Positions 1-8,735 of a stretch of 64,000 nucleotides of DNA are shown here, piece by piece. Position numbers and translations under genes: made by a program. Position 1 is the first letter of the stretch; the number at the start of each line of letters is the position of its first letter. This DNA comes from Mangrovimicrobium sp048323675 (GTDB taxonomy: Bacteria > Pseudomonadota > Gammaproteobacteria > Pseudomonadales > Halieaceae), in NCBI RefSeq assembly GCF_048323675.1, contig NZ_JBLWFK010000001.1:558001-622000 (forward strand), in the 5' to 3' direction. The notes beneath the pieces were generated by a model that worked only from the letters and a program-made list of their open reading frames with translations, did no database searches and was not told the DNA's origin.

Positions 1-13
1 AGGAGAAAAAACC

Positions 14-694
14 ATGACAAGCAGGAAGCCACTCATCGCGCATTGCCGCGCCCTGTTCTTGCCACTGGCGCTGGTGCCACTGCATGCCTACGCCGCACCC
101 TTTGATGTTGCCGGACCCTCCGCCAACAATGTCGACGTCCCCGATACCTCGCCGGTGGTGCTCAATTTCGATATCGCCGATACAGGCTATATCACTTCAC
201 TTGGCGTACGGGTTTCCCTCGATACAACGGGCGATGGGGGGGCTGGCTACTGGGACAACGTGTTTGTGCAGATCTCCCACGGCGGCGTCGACGTGGTCCT
301 GATGGACCTGCAGGCCGATGGGGTCGGCAATATAGCGACCCTGGCAGCAACGTTCTCTGATGGCGGCGCCGACCTTGCAGCCTCGGCCCTCGTCGACGGC
401 GCCACAGCCGGTACCTTTGCGCCGCAGAATCCGCTTTCTGCCTTCAACGGCATTCCCCTGCAGGGGCAGTGGACGATTACCATCTGGGACGACACGCATC
501 CCAATGACGGAACTGACCTTTCCGCGTTCTCGATCTTTGGCGATGCAGATGCAACGCCTCCGCCTCCCGGTGCCGCCCCTGCCGCGCCGGCGGCAACAGT
601 CGAGCAGGTGCCGGCCCTGCCAGTGTTTGGCCTGGGTGCAATGGCGCTCGGGATACTGGTGCTGGCCAGGCGTTATTTTTCCCGCCGGAAGTAG
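14..694 (+). CDS. Secreted protein with C-terminal IPTL/PEP-CTERM-like sorting segment
   Basis: The 226-residue product starts at the ATG at 14, nine bases after an AGGAG ribosome site at 1-5. It has a signal peptide ending near AYA (about residue 28). The body, up to about residue 180, is Asp/Gly/Thr-rich and predicted to be beta-rich; it ends with a stretch containing QWTITIWDD that resembles proprotein-convertase P-domain folds. A Pro/Ala linker leads to VPALPVFGLG, a hydrophobic helix and the basic tail RRYFSRRK. This tripartite end matches exosortase sorting signals of the IPTL type (family knowledge), so surface sorting is inferred. No exosortase is in the window. The role is unknown. 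Confidence 0.75.
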   Translation: MTSRKPLIAHCRALFLPLALVPLHAYAAPFDVAGPSANNVDVPDTSPVVLNFDIADTGYITSLGVRVSLDTTGDGGAGYWDNVFVQISHGGVDVVLMDLQADGVGNIATLAATFSDGGADLAASALVDGATAGTFAPQNPLSAFNGIPLQGQWTITIWDDTHPNDGTDLSAFSIFGDADATPPPPGAAPAAPAATVEQVPALPVFGLGAMALGILVLARRYFSRRK

Positions 695-766
695 CGACAG
701 GATAGCTGTAGCGGGTTCATGCACCGGGTAGGTACAATACCGGAATAATAATCATGAGGACCGCTT

Positions 767-1024
767 ATGTTATTTGCCCCCGATGCAATCGAAGAACTGA
801 ATTTTCTGCTGCAGTTTGACAACAGCAGTATGAGAAATGGCCTCAAGGTGCATTCCACCGCCCGCGAAGAGGTGGTCACTGCCTGTCGCAGCCTGTACGC
901 CAAGGGCCTGGTGTCGCAGCCCGATGGCGGGTACCTGACTGATGAGGGGATCGAAGCCCTGACCCATGCGCAGGTCCTTGCGGGTATGATGCAGGTCCGC
1001 CAGCCAGAAAACTCCAGCGCGTAG
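767..1024 (+). CDS. TIGR02647-family small conserved protein
   Basis: This 85-residue protein starts at an ATG six bases after GAGGA (756-760). It contains the conserved core of the gammaproteobacterial TIGR02647 family: LLQFD near the N-terminus, GLKVHSTA, and LYAKGLVSQPDGGYLTDEG. The last motif reads like the wing of a winged helix, and members are often labelled putative DNA-binding proteins, but no function is established. It is monocistronic; the next gene converges from the minus strand 24 bases downstream. Confidence 0.8.
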   Translation: MLFAPDAIEELNFLLQFDNSSMRNGLKVHSTAREEVVTACRSLYAKGLVSQPDGGYLTDEGIEALTHAQVLAGMMQVRQPENSSA

Positions 1025-1048
1025 AATCACCGGCCTGGGTGGCGGGTT

Positions 1049-1678
1049 CTACCTGACATAACCGCACACCGCGACAAAGTGACAGGCTGAACCCACCAGC
1101 ACAAAGAAGTGCCAGATGCCGTGGGCGTGATCCAGCCGGCTGGCCTTGTCCAGGATATAGAACACCACCCCGATGGTGTAGGCGAGGCCGCCAGCCGCCA
1201 GCCAGTTGAATCCCGTTGCCGGCAGCGCGGCCTTCAGGCTGGTGAAATCCAGGGAACAGGCCCAGCCCATGCCGAGGTAGATCACTACCTGGATGACCTT
1301 GACCGCGCGGCCCTTGAAAAACAGCTCCGAGACGATGCCGATGATCGCCAGGGTCCAGACCAGGGCGAGTATCGCGGTGCCGTTGCTCCCGCGCATACTG
1401 ACCAGCATGAAGGGCGTATAGGTCCCCGCGATCAGCAGGTAGATCGAGACATGGTCGAGAACCTGGAAGATCCGCTTCAGGCGCGGCCCGCGGAAGCTGT
1501 GGTAGAGGGTGGACATGGTGTACAGCAGCACCATGGTCAGGCCGAAGGTGGTGTAGCCCACGATAATTGTGGGGTCGTGGCTCTGGATGCCGAGGGCGAG
1601 CAGGGCGCCCAGACCGATCAGCGCGCCGACCGCGCCGACCAGGTGGCTGATGCTGTTCAGCCGTTCCCCGTAATACAT
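1049..1678 (-). CDS. Hemolysin III / YqfA-type membrane protein (PAQR superfamily)
   Basis: A 209-residue polytopic protein with about seven hydrophobic helices. Diagnostic family motifs are visible: NSISHLVGAVGA in helix 1, the STLYHSF segment near residue 56, the LDHVSIYLLIAGTYTPF block, and the C-terminal GIWHFFVLVGSACHF. The conserved Ser, His and Asp residues form the metal-binding site of PAQR/CREST hydrolases in related families. The length is normal. The bacterial role is poorly defined (membrane homeostasis, or labelled haemolysin for historical reasons). It is divergent from the TonB receptor gene at 1863. Confidence 0.88.
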   Translation of the reverse strand: MYYGERLNSISHLVGAVGALIGLGALLALGIQSHDPTIIVGYTTFGLTMVLLYTMSTLYHSFRGPRLKRIFQVLDHVSIYLLIAGTYTPFMLVSMRGSNGTAILALVWTLAIIGIVSELFFKGRAVKVIQVVIYLGMGWACSLDFTSLKAALPATGFNWLAAGGLAYTIGVVFYILDKASRLDHAHGIWHFFVLVGSACHFVAVCGYVR

Positions 1679-1792
1679 CGTCTACCCCGATTGCCTTGCG
1701 TACCTGATCGTCGATTGTAAGGGCGAGTGGGGCGCGCGAGAACCGGTAATCCATTCGCTGCCTCGCTACTGCCTTGCTCCCGTAAAGTTATT

Positions 1793-1811
1793 GATAAAGA
1801 TTATCATTACG
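1793..1811 (+). promoter_or_regulatory. Fur box upstream of TonB receptor
   Basis: GATAAAGATTATCATTACG matches the classical 19-bp Fur consensus (GATAATGATAATCATTATC) at 15 of 19 positions. It lies 51 bases before the receptor ATG. It predicts iron-repressed expression of the receptor and probably of the PepSY gene behind it. A weak TTG start read at 1791 would lie inside this operator, which argues for the ATG at 1863. Confidence 0.85.
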
Positions 1812-1862
1812 TTTAGCATATTGGTCATCCCACATTACCAGTTGTTTCTGCAAGGATCACCA

Positions 1863-3968
1863 ATGCATTGCCAAAAACTCCCGCTCAGCCTGCTGGTGTC
1901 CAGCTGCCTGGCGCTGCTGACCGCTTCCGCTACCGCGGGCGAACTGACGGAAGAAGTGATAGTCACTGCCAACCGGGTGGAAACACCCCTCAGCACGGTG
2001 CCCAACACGGTCACGGTGATCAACCAGGTGGAACTGCAGCAACAACTGGCCATCCACAATGATATTTCCACGGTGCTGGGTAACCTGGTGCCCAGCTACT
2101 CGCCCTCGCGGCAGAAGATGACCAGTGCCGGCGAGACCCTGCGCGGCCGTGAGCCACTGTACCTGATCGATGGTGTCCCCCAGTCGAACCCACTGCGCAA
2201 TGGCGGCCGCGACGGCCACACCATTGCGCCCTCGATGCTGGAACGCATCGAGGTCCTGCACGGCGCCAACGCCATCCACGGCCTGGGTGCCGCGGGCGGT
2301 GTCATCAACCTGATCACCAAACGCCCCACCGAGGAACTGCAGCAGCATGTCCGGGTGGACAGCAGCTTCCAGACCGAGAGCCTGAGCGAGAGCGGGGATT
2401 ACGGCGTCGCCTACAGCCTGTCCAACAGTTTTGGCGCAGCGGACGTGCTGGCCGGCGTCGATTACCGCAGTACCGGCATGGCCTACGATGCCGACGGCGA
2501 ACTGATTGGCGTCGACAATACCCAGGGCGACACCATGGACTCCGAGGCCCTCGACCTGTTCCTGAAAACCGGCTACAACTGGGACGACCAGCGCGTGGAA
2601 CTGATGGCCAACCGCTACGATATCGAGAGCAACCACGAGTGGGGTTCGGTGCCGGGTGACGTGGACGCGGGCATCCCCAGCGGCGCGGTGAAAACCGACC
2701 TGCCCGCGGAGGGCGCGCGCAACAAGGTCACCACGCTGAGTCTCGGTTATGAAAACGAGTCGTTCCTCGGGCAGGGCCTGCGCCTGCAGTTTTACCGGCA
2801 GGACTTCGAGGCCACCTACGGCGCGCAGATTACCCCCATTGCGACCTTCCAGGACCCGGCCTACGGCGCTAACCTGATTGACCAGTCGCAGAACAACTCG
2901 GAAAAACTCGGCATGAAGCTGACCCTGTCGAAGTCACAGGTCGCGGGACTGCCGCTGTCGCTGGTCTATGGCCTCGATGCCCTGCAGGACGAAACCTGGC
3001 AGGCGCTGATCCAGACCGGCCGCTCCTGGGTGCCGGAAACCCGCTATGAAAACTACGCGCCGTTTCTCCAGGTGGAGATTTCCGCGATCGAGGACCTGAC
3101 GGTTACCGCGGGTATCCGCCACGAGAAATCGACTCTCAAGGTGGACGACTTCACCACCCTGTACACCTACGGCAGCCAGTTTGTGCAGGGCGGTGAACCG
3201 GACTTCTCCGAGACCCTGTATAACATTGGCGGCACCTACCAGTTCACCGATGCCTGGCGGGTATTCGCCAATTACTCCGAGGCCTATTCCATGCCCGACG
3301 TGGGCCGGGTGTTGCGCGGTATCGACGAGCCGGGCCAGAGCGTGGAGACCTTCCTCGACCTCACCCCGATCCTCACCGAGAACAGCGAGTTCGGCATTGA
3401 ATTCGACAACGGCACCGTCGAGGTCGAAGTCAGCTACTACATTTCGGATTCGGATTACGGTCAGCGCCTGCAGCGCGGCGCCGATGGCATTTATACCGTG
3501 CAGCGGGAGAAAACCGAGATCGACGGCCTGGAGGCCAGTGTGCGCTGGGCGGCCACCGATAACGACCTGCTGGGCCTGCGCTACGCCGAGATCGACGGCC
3601 GCTACGACTCCGACGACGACGGCAAGGTGGATTCGGACCTCGACGGCACCAACGTCGCGCCCGACCGCCTCAACCTGAGCTGGGACCACAGCTGGAACGA
3701 TCGGGTGAACTCGCGCCTGCAGCTCAACTACCTGCTCGATCGCTCGGTGAAGGACAGCAGCGGCACCACGGTCAACGAATTCGACGGCTATACCACGGTG
3801 GATTTCAGCACCGATGTAAAAGCCTTCGGCGGCGTGCTGAACCTGTCGGTGCAGAACCTGACCAACACCGATTACTACAGTTACTACTCGCAGAGCAGTC
3901 CCAACGACCTGCGCTACTTCAAGGGCATCGGGCGCAGCTATTCCCTCGCCTACCAGTACAGCTTCTAG
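1863..3968 (+). CDS. TonB-dependent outer-membrane receptor (iron/siderophore type)
   Basis: 701 residues from the ATG at 1863, preceded by AAGGA (1852-1856). The signal peptide ends near TASATA. A TonB-box-like EEVIVTA follows, then a plug domain (about residues 30-150) with LYLIDGVP and RIEVLHGANAIHGLGAAGGVINLITKRP-type signatures given here in part. A 22-strand beta-barrel region follows and the protein ends in the aromatic YQYSF expected for Bam recognition. The Fur box upstream and the PepSY gene 22 bases downstream indicate uptake of an iron complex. The exact ligand cannot be read from sequence. Confidence 0.93.
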   Translation: MHCQKLPLSLLVSSCLALLTASATAGELTEEVIVTANRVETPLSTVPNTVTVINQVELQQQLAIHNDISTVLGNLVPSYSPSRQKMTSAGETLRGREPLYLIDGVPQSNPLRNGGRDGHTIAPSMLERIEVLHGANAIHGLGAAGGVINLITKRPTEELQQHVRVDSSFQTESLSESGDYGVAYSLSNSFGAADVLAGVDYRSTGMAYDADGELIGVDNTQGDTMDSEALDLFLKTGYNWDDQRVELMANRYDIESNHEWGSVPGDVDAGIPSGAVKTDLPAEGARNKVTTLSLGYENESFLGQGLRLQFYRQDFEATYGAQITPIATFQDPAYGANLIDQSQNNSEKLGMKLTLSKSQVAGLPLSLVYGLDALQDETWQALIQTGRSWVPETRYENYAPFLQVEISAIEDLTVTAGIRHEKSTLKVDDFTTLYTYGSQFVQGGEPDFSETLYNIGGTYQFTDAWRVFANYSEAYSMPDVGRVLRGIDEPGQSVETFLDLTPILTENSEFGIEFDNGTVEVEVSYYISDSDYGQRLQRGADGIYTVQREKTEIDGLEASVRWAATDNDLLGLRYAEIDGRYDSDDDGKVDSDLDGTNVAPDRLNLSWDHSWNDRVNSRLQLNYLLDRSVKDSSGTTVNEFDGYTTVDFSTDVKAFGGVLNLSVQNLTNTDYYSYYSQSSPNDLRYFKGIGRSYSLAYQYSF

Positions 3969-3990
3969 GGGCGGTCGAAAGGCTAGCCCC

Positions 3991-5097
3991 GTGGGAAAAG
4001 CAGCCGCTCGCCCGCTCAGGAAGCGGCCACCCGGGCTCTGGCGCTGGCACCTCTGGGCCGGCCTGGGTGGCCTGCTGGTCCTGCTGGTGGCCGCGGCGAG
4101 CGGCACCTTGCTGGTTTACCAGAAGGAACTGGTCGCGCTGGTGGTGACACCGGACGCGCAACTCCCGGCGGGCTATGGGCACGACAGTATCGCCCGCGAA
4201 CTGGCGCAGATCGCCTCCAGCGGCGAGCCCGGCCAGGCGCTCGCGCTCAAGGCGCCCAGTGCGCTGGAACCGTACTGGACATTGCGCCACCCCGAGGGCC
4301 TGGAACTGCTCGCCCTGGGCAGCCTGGAACCCTACCGGGAGCGCCTGTGGTTCCTGCGTGCTGTCGAACTCGTTCGCGAATTGCATGTCGACCTGTTTGC
4401 CGCCCGGTGGGGCGAGATGCTGCTATTGGCCGCTGCCGTGCTGGCGCTGTTTCTCTGTGTCAGCGGCCTGCTGCTGTGGTGGCCGGGGCGGCGCAAGTTC
4501 AGCTGGCGTTGGGTCCTGCCGCGCCGCGTTCGCCTCTCCCAGCTGTTGCAGTACCACCGCCATGCCGGGGCGCTGGCCAGTCCCTTGCTGGCGCTGGTCT
4601 TGCTGACCGGGGCGCTGATGTTGTGGCAGAAACTGGTGCGGCCGATCCTGCCGCCGCCCGCCACGCATACCGAGCAGCAAGCCGCCGGCAGTGGGGCACC
4701 GGGTGGCGTGGCGGCCGCCTACCAGCTTGCCCGGTCGCGGATGGCCGATGGCTGGCCCACCTATATCCGCATCGGGACGGAGCAGGGGGAAGCGCAGTTG
4801 AAAGTGCGTTTCCGCCTGCCGGGTGAATGGCACCTCAACGGGCGCAGTTCGGTACAGGTCGGTTTGCGCTCGGGCGACATCGTGGTCACCGAGCGCTCTG
4901 ACCAGGTGGGCGCGGTCCGCAAACTGGTCAACCAGCTGTATCCCCTGCATTCCGGTTTTGGCATGCACACTGTCTATCGCTTGCTTTCCCTGCTGGTGGG
5001 CGTGGCGCTGTTCTGGCTCTGCGCAACCGGCGGAATCCACTACCTCAAGCGCCTGCAGCATCGCCGTTCCCGGCAGCGACTGCTGGACGCGGCATAA
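3991..5097 (+). CDS. PepSY-associated TM (PiuB-like) inner-membrane protein
   Basis: 368 residues from a GTG at 3991, with GAAAGG eight bases upstream. Four hydrophobic segments are seen: residues 20-45 after the WRWHLWAGLGG signature, about 145-165 ending in LLLWWPGRR, about 185-210 after LLQYHRHAGAL, and about 325-350. This is the PepSY_TM layout. Such proteins sit beside TonB siderophore receptors and are thought to help reduce or handle ferric complexes (family knowledge). It probably forms an operon with the receptor under the same Fur box. Confidence 0.9.
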   Translation: MGKAAARPLRKRPPGLWRWHLWAGLGGLLVLLVAAASGTLLVYQKELVALVVTPDAQLPAGYGHDSIARELAQIASSGEPGQALALKAPSALEPYWTLRHPEGLELLALGSLEPYRERLWFLRAVELVRELHVDLFAARWGEMLLLAAAVLALFLCVSGLLLWWPGRRKFSWRWVLPRRVRLSQLLQYHRHAGALASPLLALVLLTGALMLWQKLVRPILPPPATHTEQQAAGSGAPGGVAAAYQLARSRMADGWPTYIRIGTEQGEAQLKVRFRLPGEWHLNGRSSVQVGLRSGDIVVTERSDQVGAVRKLVNQLYPLHSGFGMHTVYRLLSLLVGVALFWLCATGGIHYLKRLQHRRSRQRLLDAA

Positions 5098-5132
5098 GCG
5101 CGCCAGCTTGCGCACTCATGCCCAGGCCCCGC

Positions 5133-5846
5133 TCAGCCGGAGCGCCTGTTAGCCAGTTTTTCCAGTTCCATCAGGGTCTCGACATGGTTGATGAAATGGT
5201 CGAGGTAGGCGGGCGAAAGGTCCTGCAGGGTGCGGATGGCACGGGTCACCAGGCGGTGGGAATTCAAGGGCCCGGCATCGCTGGGGGTCCGGGTCAGGGC
5301 GTTTGCGATGCGCTCGCGGCGGTGGCGTTCCCGGCGGGCGGCCCGGGCGCGCCCGAGGGCCCTGATTTCACGCGGTGCCTGTGCCGTGGGGCTGGTGGTG
5401 CTGTGGGTGTCCAGCAGGGCACTTTCCTGGGCCTTTAAGGTTAGCTGGAGAGGGTTGCCTGACCTGGCCGGGCTATCTTCCAGCGGTACCCTGCGCTGGC
5501 CCAGTTGCCGCAGCGGGGTAGAAACCGGCGGGCGGCGCAGTCGCCGCAACAGCGCGCGGAAGTCCTGGGCATCGAACAATGCGTGCAGCCCGGTATCGGT
5601 GATGGCGTCGAGGGCCTGTCCGGCCTGGTCGCGAGCCGCCTGCAGGCGTTGGCGGTAGTCCGCCAGGGCCTCCGCCAGGCGTTGCAGGCTGCGCTGGCTG
5701 CAGTAGCGCTGCTGCTGCAGGCGTTCGGCCTGGCGTTGCAGGAAACAGAATCGCGCCGGGTCGAAGCGGCTGGCGCCGCTTTGCGCCAGTTGGGCGATCT
5801 CCGCGACCAGTTCGGCCAGTTGCAACTGCGCCTGCGCTTCAGCCAT
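5133..5846 (-). CDS. DUF2894-family protein, last gene of motor-like operon
   Basis: 237 residues if it starts at the ATG at 5846, where ATGGCTGA overlaps the stop of the OmpA-like gene by 8 bases. An alternative ATG at 5873 would overlap more. It is rich in Gln, Arg, Leu and Ala, with a long helical N-terminal half. The conserved C-terminal block has RALGRARAARRERHRRERI, then SHRLVTRAIRTLQDLSPAYLDHFINHVETL in the region given here only in part. No membrane segment is present, so it is probably cytoplasmic. Membership is assigned from this C-terminal signature and the operon position. The function is unknown. Confidence 0.75.
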   Translation of the reverse strand: MAEAQAQLQLAELVAEIAQLAQSGASRFDPARFCFLQRQAERLQQQRYCSQRSLQRLAEALADYRQRLQAARDQAGQALDAITDTGLHALFDAQDFRALLRRLRRPPVSTPLRQLGQRRVPLEDSPARSGNPLQLTLKAQESALLDTHSTTSPTAQAPREIRALGRARAARRERHRRERIANALTRTPSDAGPLNSHRLVTRAIRTLQDLSPAYLDHFINHVETLMELEKLANRRSG

Positions 5847-6507
5847 TGCCAGCCTCTGCGGCGCCTGGTGCATTCTCCGGGACTGAGCCGTCGCGCCGCG
5901 GTACCGTGGTCAGCTCCACCCGGCGGTTCTTGGCCCGCTGCTCGTCGCTGTCGTTGGGCGCCACCGGCTGGTGCGGGCCGAAGGCCGCGGCAAACACCTG
6001 GTCCGCGGGCATGCCCTGTTCGATCAGGCTGCGGGTTACGGTGAGCGCGCGCTGGGCGGAAAGCCCCCAGTTGTCCTCGTAGCGACGGTTGCCGCGCTGT
6101 ATCGGCAGGTCGTCGGTGAAGCCGCTGACCATCAGCATCTCGTCGTGCTGCTCGAGATAGACCTCCAGGGGTTTGGCCAGGTCCCGCAGGAGCAGTTCGC
6201 CCTCCGGCTCCAGCTGGTCCGAATTGAGCTGGAACAGGACGCTGCCGCTGATCCCGATGCGGCCGTCGCGGAAGGTGATCCGGCCGCTGGCCAGCGGGTC
6301 GGCGAGCGCCTGTTCCAGCGCCAGGCGGCGCTGTTCCTCGGCGATCCGTTTTTCCTTTTCCTGCTCCAGCGACAGGTTCAGCTCCAGCTGGATGCCGATC
6401 ACCCAGACCAGTATGAGCACCAGGATGCCGACCAGGGCGGCCATCAGGTCAGAGAAGACAGCCCAGACCGGGGAGGCCTGGGACTCGTGATCGTGCAGCT
6501 CGTCCAT
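5839..6507 (-). CDS. MotB/OmpA-like motor subunit with peptidoglycan-binding domain
   Basis: 222 residues. A single TM helix (about 14-40) starts with WAVFSDLMAALVG. Asp20 sits where MotB and ZorB carry the proton-binding Asp. A short coiled coil (about 44-70) leads to an OmpA domain (about 75-205) with GFTDDLPI, the NWGLSAQRA helix and the NRRVELTTVP end, which are peptidoglycan-binding hallmarks. The start overlaps the stop of the MotA-like gene by one base (TGATG), indicating translational coupling. It is inferred to form a stator complex with the MotA/ExbB-like protein. Confidence 0.87.
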   Translation of the reverse strand: MDELHDHESQASPVWAVFSDLMAALVGILVLILVWVIGIQLELNLSLEQEKEKRIAEEQRRLALEQALADPLASGRITFRDGRIGISGSVLFQLNSDQLEPEGELLLRDLAKPLEVYLEQHDEMLMVSGFTDDLPIQRGNRRYEDNWGLSAQRALTVTRSLIEQGMPADQVFAAAFGPHQPVAPNDSDEQRAKNRRVELTTVPRRDGSVPENAPGAAEAGNG

Positions 6508-8735
6508 CAGCCGGCCCCGGCCTGGGTGCCATCCCGGCCGGGCAGGGCGCCGAGGGCGTTGATCACCTCTGCCTGGGAGGTCATGCTCAGTTCGATGACT
6601 TCGCGGGCCTGTTCGACATAGTAGGCCAGTTGCTCGTCGGCCCGGGCGGCGGATTTTTCCAGTGCCGCCTCTACCTGCTGCAGGTTGTCGAGGAGTTTGT
6701 CGTTACTCTCGCTGAAGACCTGAACGGCTGCGCCGAAGGCGTCGCTGAGGCTGGCCACCTCGGCGGCACTGCCGCTGAGGTCGCCCGCCATCTCGTTGAG
6801 CCGCCCGCCCTGTGCGCTGACCTGCTGGTTGAAGGTTGCACCCACCTGGCTGAGGGTTTCCCCGGTGCGGGTGACCAGTGTCTCGATGGCGTCGCGCTGG
6901 GCGGCGGCGGTAGCGCGCTGCTCGCTGAGCAATGCGTCCAGCTCCAGCATGATGCGCTGGCGCTCTTCGAGCAGCTGGTTGTCCCGCTGGCTGTTGCGGG
7001 CCATTTCTTCGTTCAGTCGACTGATGACCTCGGCGGCGGCTTTCGGGGTTTCCGAGGCGGTTTCGATCAGCCGGGTCATGGGCGCCTCCAGTGCGCTGCC
7101 GAGTCGGCCGAGGTGCTCCGCGACAGTGCCCTCGAGCCCGGCCAGTCGATCGCTGGCGGCGGCGCCGCGTTCGGCTTCGGCGTCGCGCAGGGCGCTGAGT
7201 TCGCCGCGCAGGGCGGCCAGCAGTTCGCCCAGCCCCTGGCGCTGGCTATCCAGCAGGGCGGCCGCGCCGGTCTCGAACTGCAGGCTGTGTTCGGCGATGG
7301 CCGAGCGCAACAGTTGCGCCAGTTCACCGCTGGCGGCGTGTTGCTGCCGGCCCTGGTCCAGCCACTGGCTGGCGGCCTGTTCGACGGCCGCGCTGTAGTG
7401 GGCGGTCGCCGCTTCTAGCTGGTGGCGTTGTTGTTCGGCCTGCTGTTGCTGTAGCGCGTTCGCCTGCTGCAGGGCTGCCTGGCTGGCGTCCTGCTGGCTG
7501 GCCAGCTGTTCCATCCAGTGCTGCAGGCTGTCCTCGCTGGATTGGCGGAACTGCTCACTGACGGCCTGCAGTTGCCGGGAACTGTCCTCTGCCAGGGCTT
7601 GCTGGGCGTCGCGCAGGCTGCTGACAAGCTGCTCGCCATCGGCCCGGAAACTCGCCTGGTGCTCGCGGAGCGAGGTGCTGAAGTCCTCCACCAGCCGGGC
7701 GCTGGTCTGCTGGTGGGTATCGAGGCCACTGCGCCAGTGGTCGGCGGCGGACTCGGTGGTCTCGCGGAACTGACGGGTCAATTGGCCCAGCTGCTGCTCA
7801 CTCAGGTCGACCAGGCGCTGGTGAGTGCCCTCGACCTGCTGGCTGAGGCTGGCGATGGATTGCGCCATCAGGGGCTGGATGTTCTCCACCGCCAGGCGGC
7901 TGCTGGCGGCCAGGGTGCTGTCGAGGGACTGGGCCACGGATTGCGCCAGTTGTTGATACTGGTCCTGCACGCTGGCGTGAAAACTGCGCTGGTTGTCGGT
8001 CAGGGTGTCGCGCAGTTCGCTGCCCAGCTGCTCCATGCGCCCGGTGAGGCCCTGCAGGGCCTCGACCAGTGCCGGGAACGCCGCGGTTTGCTGGTGCAGC
8101 GCTGCGTAGGCGGCGGCGCGCTGGTGATCCATCGAGAACGGATGCAGGGCGCTGTCACAGAGGTTGTCGAGCCGGCGCGATACCAGCAGGCGATCGCGGC
8201 GGCAGAGGGTTGCGGACAGGCCGAGCATCGCCGACGCGGCGACCCCGGCGATGGAGGTGCCGAAGGCGAGGCTGAGGCCGGCAATCGGCGCCGAAAGCGC
8301 GCTGCGAATGGCGGCCAGTTCACTGCTGCCATTCAGGGCCGTGGCGGCGCCCTGCAGGGTCACGATCATGCCGACGAAGGTGCCCAGCAGGCCCAGCATG
8401 ACCAGCAGGCCGGTCAGGTAGGGGGTGAGGACCGGGCCGGGCAGTGGCGCCGGGTGGCCGTCGATGCGGCGCTGGACACTGTGGCGCAGCGAAACGGGCA
8501 GGGCCTGCAGCCAGTCGCCCAGTGCGTCGCGGCTGTCGGGCGGGGTGTCCAGCTCAGCCTCCAGCCGGGCAGTGTTGCGGCGAAACGCCAGCAGTTCCAA
8601 AAGGCCCAGGCTGTAACCGGCGGCGATCACCAGGGTGACGGCCAGGGCTATCGGGTTGTCGAGAAAACGGGTGGCAATCCACACGATGGCGAGGGCGCCC
8701 GCGGCAAAGGGGACGGCAAACAGGAAGCGTTTCAT
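6507..8735 (-). CDS. MotA/TolQ/ExbB-like protein with long coiled coil (DUF802)
   Basis: 742 residues. TM helices lie at about 2-24, 27-49, 103-135 and 144-180. The latter pair carries GLLGTFVGM and APIAGLSLAFGTSIAG, the signature of MotA/TolQ/ExbB proton channels. Residues about 190-700 form a very long Gln/Ala/Glu-rich coiled coil with repeated ASQ/LEQ/QQ segments, and DUF802-type repeats in its C-terminal third. The layout (channel domain plus long cytoplasmic tail) resembles ZorA of Zorya. It overlaps the DUF3348 gene by four bases and the OmpA-like gene by one. Confidence 0.85.
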   Translation of the reverse strand: MKRFLFAVPFAAGALAIVWIATRFLDNPIALAVTLVIAAGYSLGLLELLAFRRNTARLEAELDTPPDSRDALGDWLQALPVSLRHSVQRRIDGHPAPLPGPVLTPYLTGLLVMLGLLGTFVGMIVTLQGAATALNGSSELAAIRSALSAPIAGLSLAFGTSIAGVAASAMLGLSATLCRRDRLLVSRRLDNLCDSALHPFSMDHQRAAAYAALHQQTAAFPALVEALQGLTGRMEQLGSELRDTLTDNQRSFHASVQDQYQQLAQSVAQSLDSTLAASSRLAVENIQPLMAQSIASLSQQVEGTHQRLVDLSEQQLGQLTRQFRETTESAADHWRSGLDTHQQTSARLVEDFSTSLREHQASFRADGEQLVSSLRDAQQALAEDSSRQLQAVSEQFRQSSEDSLQHWMEQLASQQDASQAALQQANALQQQQAEQQRHQLEAATAHYSAAVEQAASQWLDQGRQQHAASGELAQLLRSAIAEHSLQFETGAAALLDSQRQGLGELLAALRGELSALRDAEAERGAAASDRLAGLEGTVAEHLGRLGSALEAPMTRLIETASETPKAAAEVISRLNEEMARNSQRDNQLLEERQRIMLELDALLSEQRATAAAQRDAIETLVTRTGETLSQVGATFNQQVSAQGGRLNEMAGDLSGSAAEVASLSDAFGAAVQVFSESNDKLLDNLQQVEAALEKSAARADEQLAYYVEQAREVIELSMTSQAEVINALGALPGRDGTQAGAG

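Noticed and set aside
876..1754. A 292-codon minus-strand frame overlapping the hemolysin-III-like gene
   Set aside because: The 209-residue protein in another frame has the family motifs; this frame is Pro/Arg/His-rich and shadow-like.
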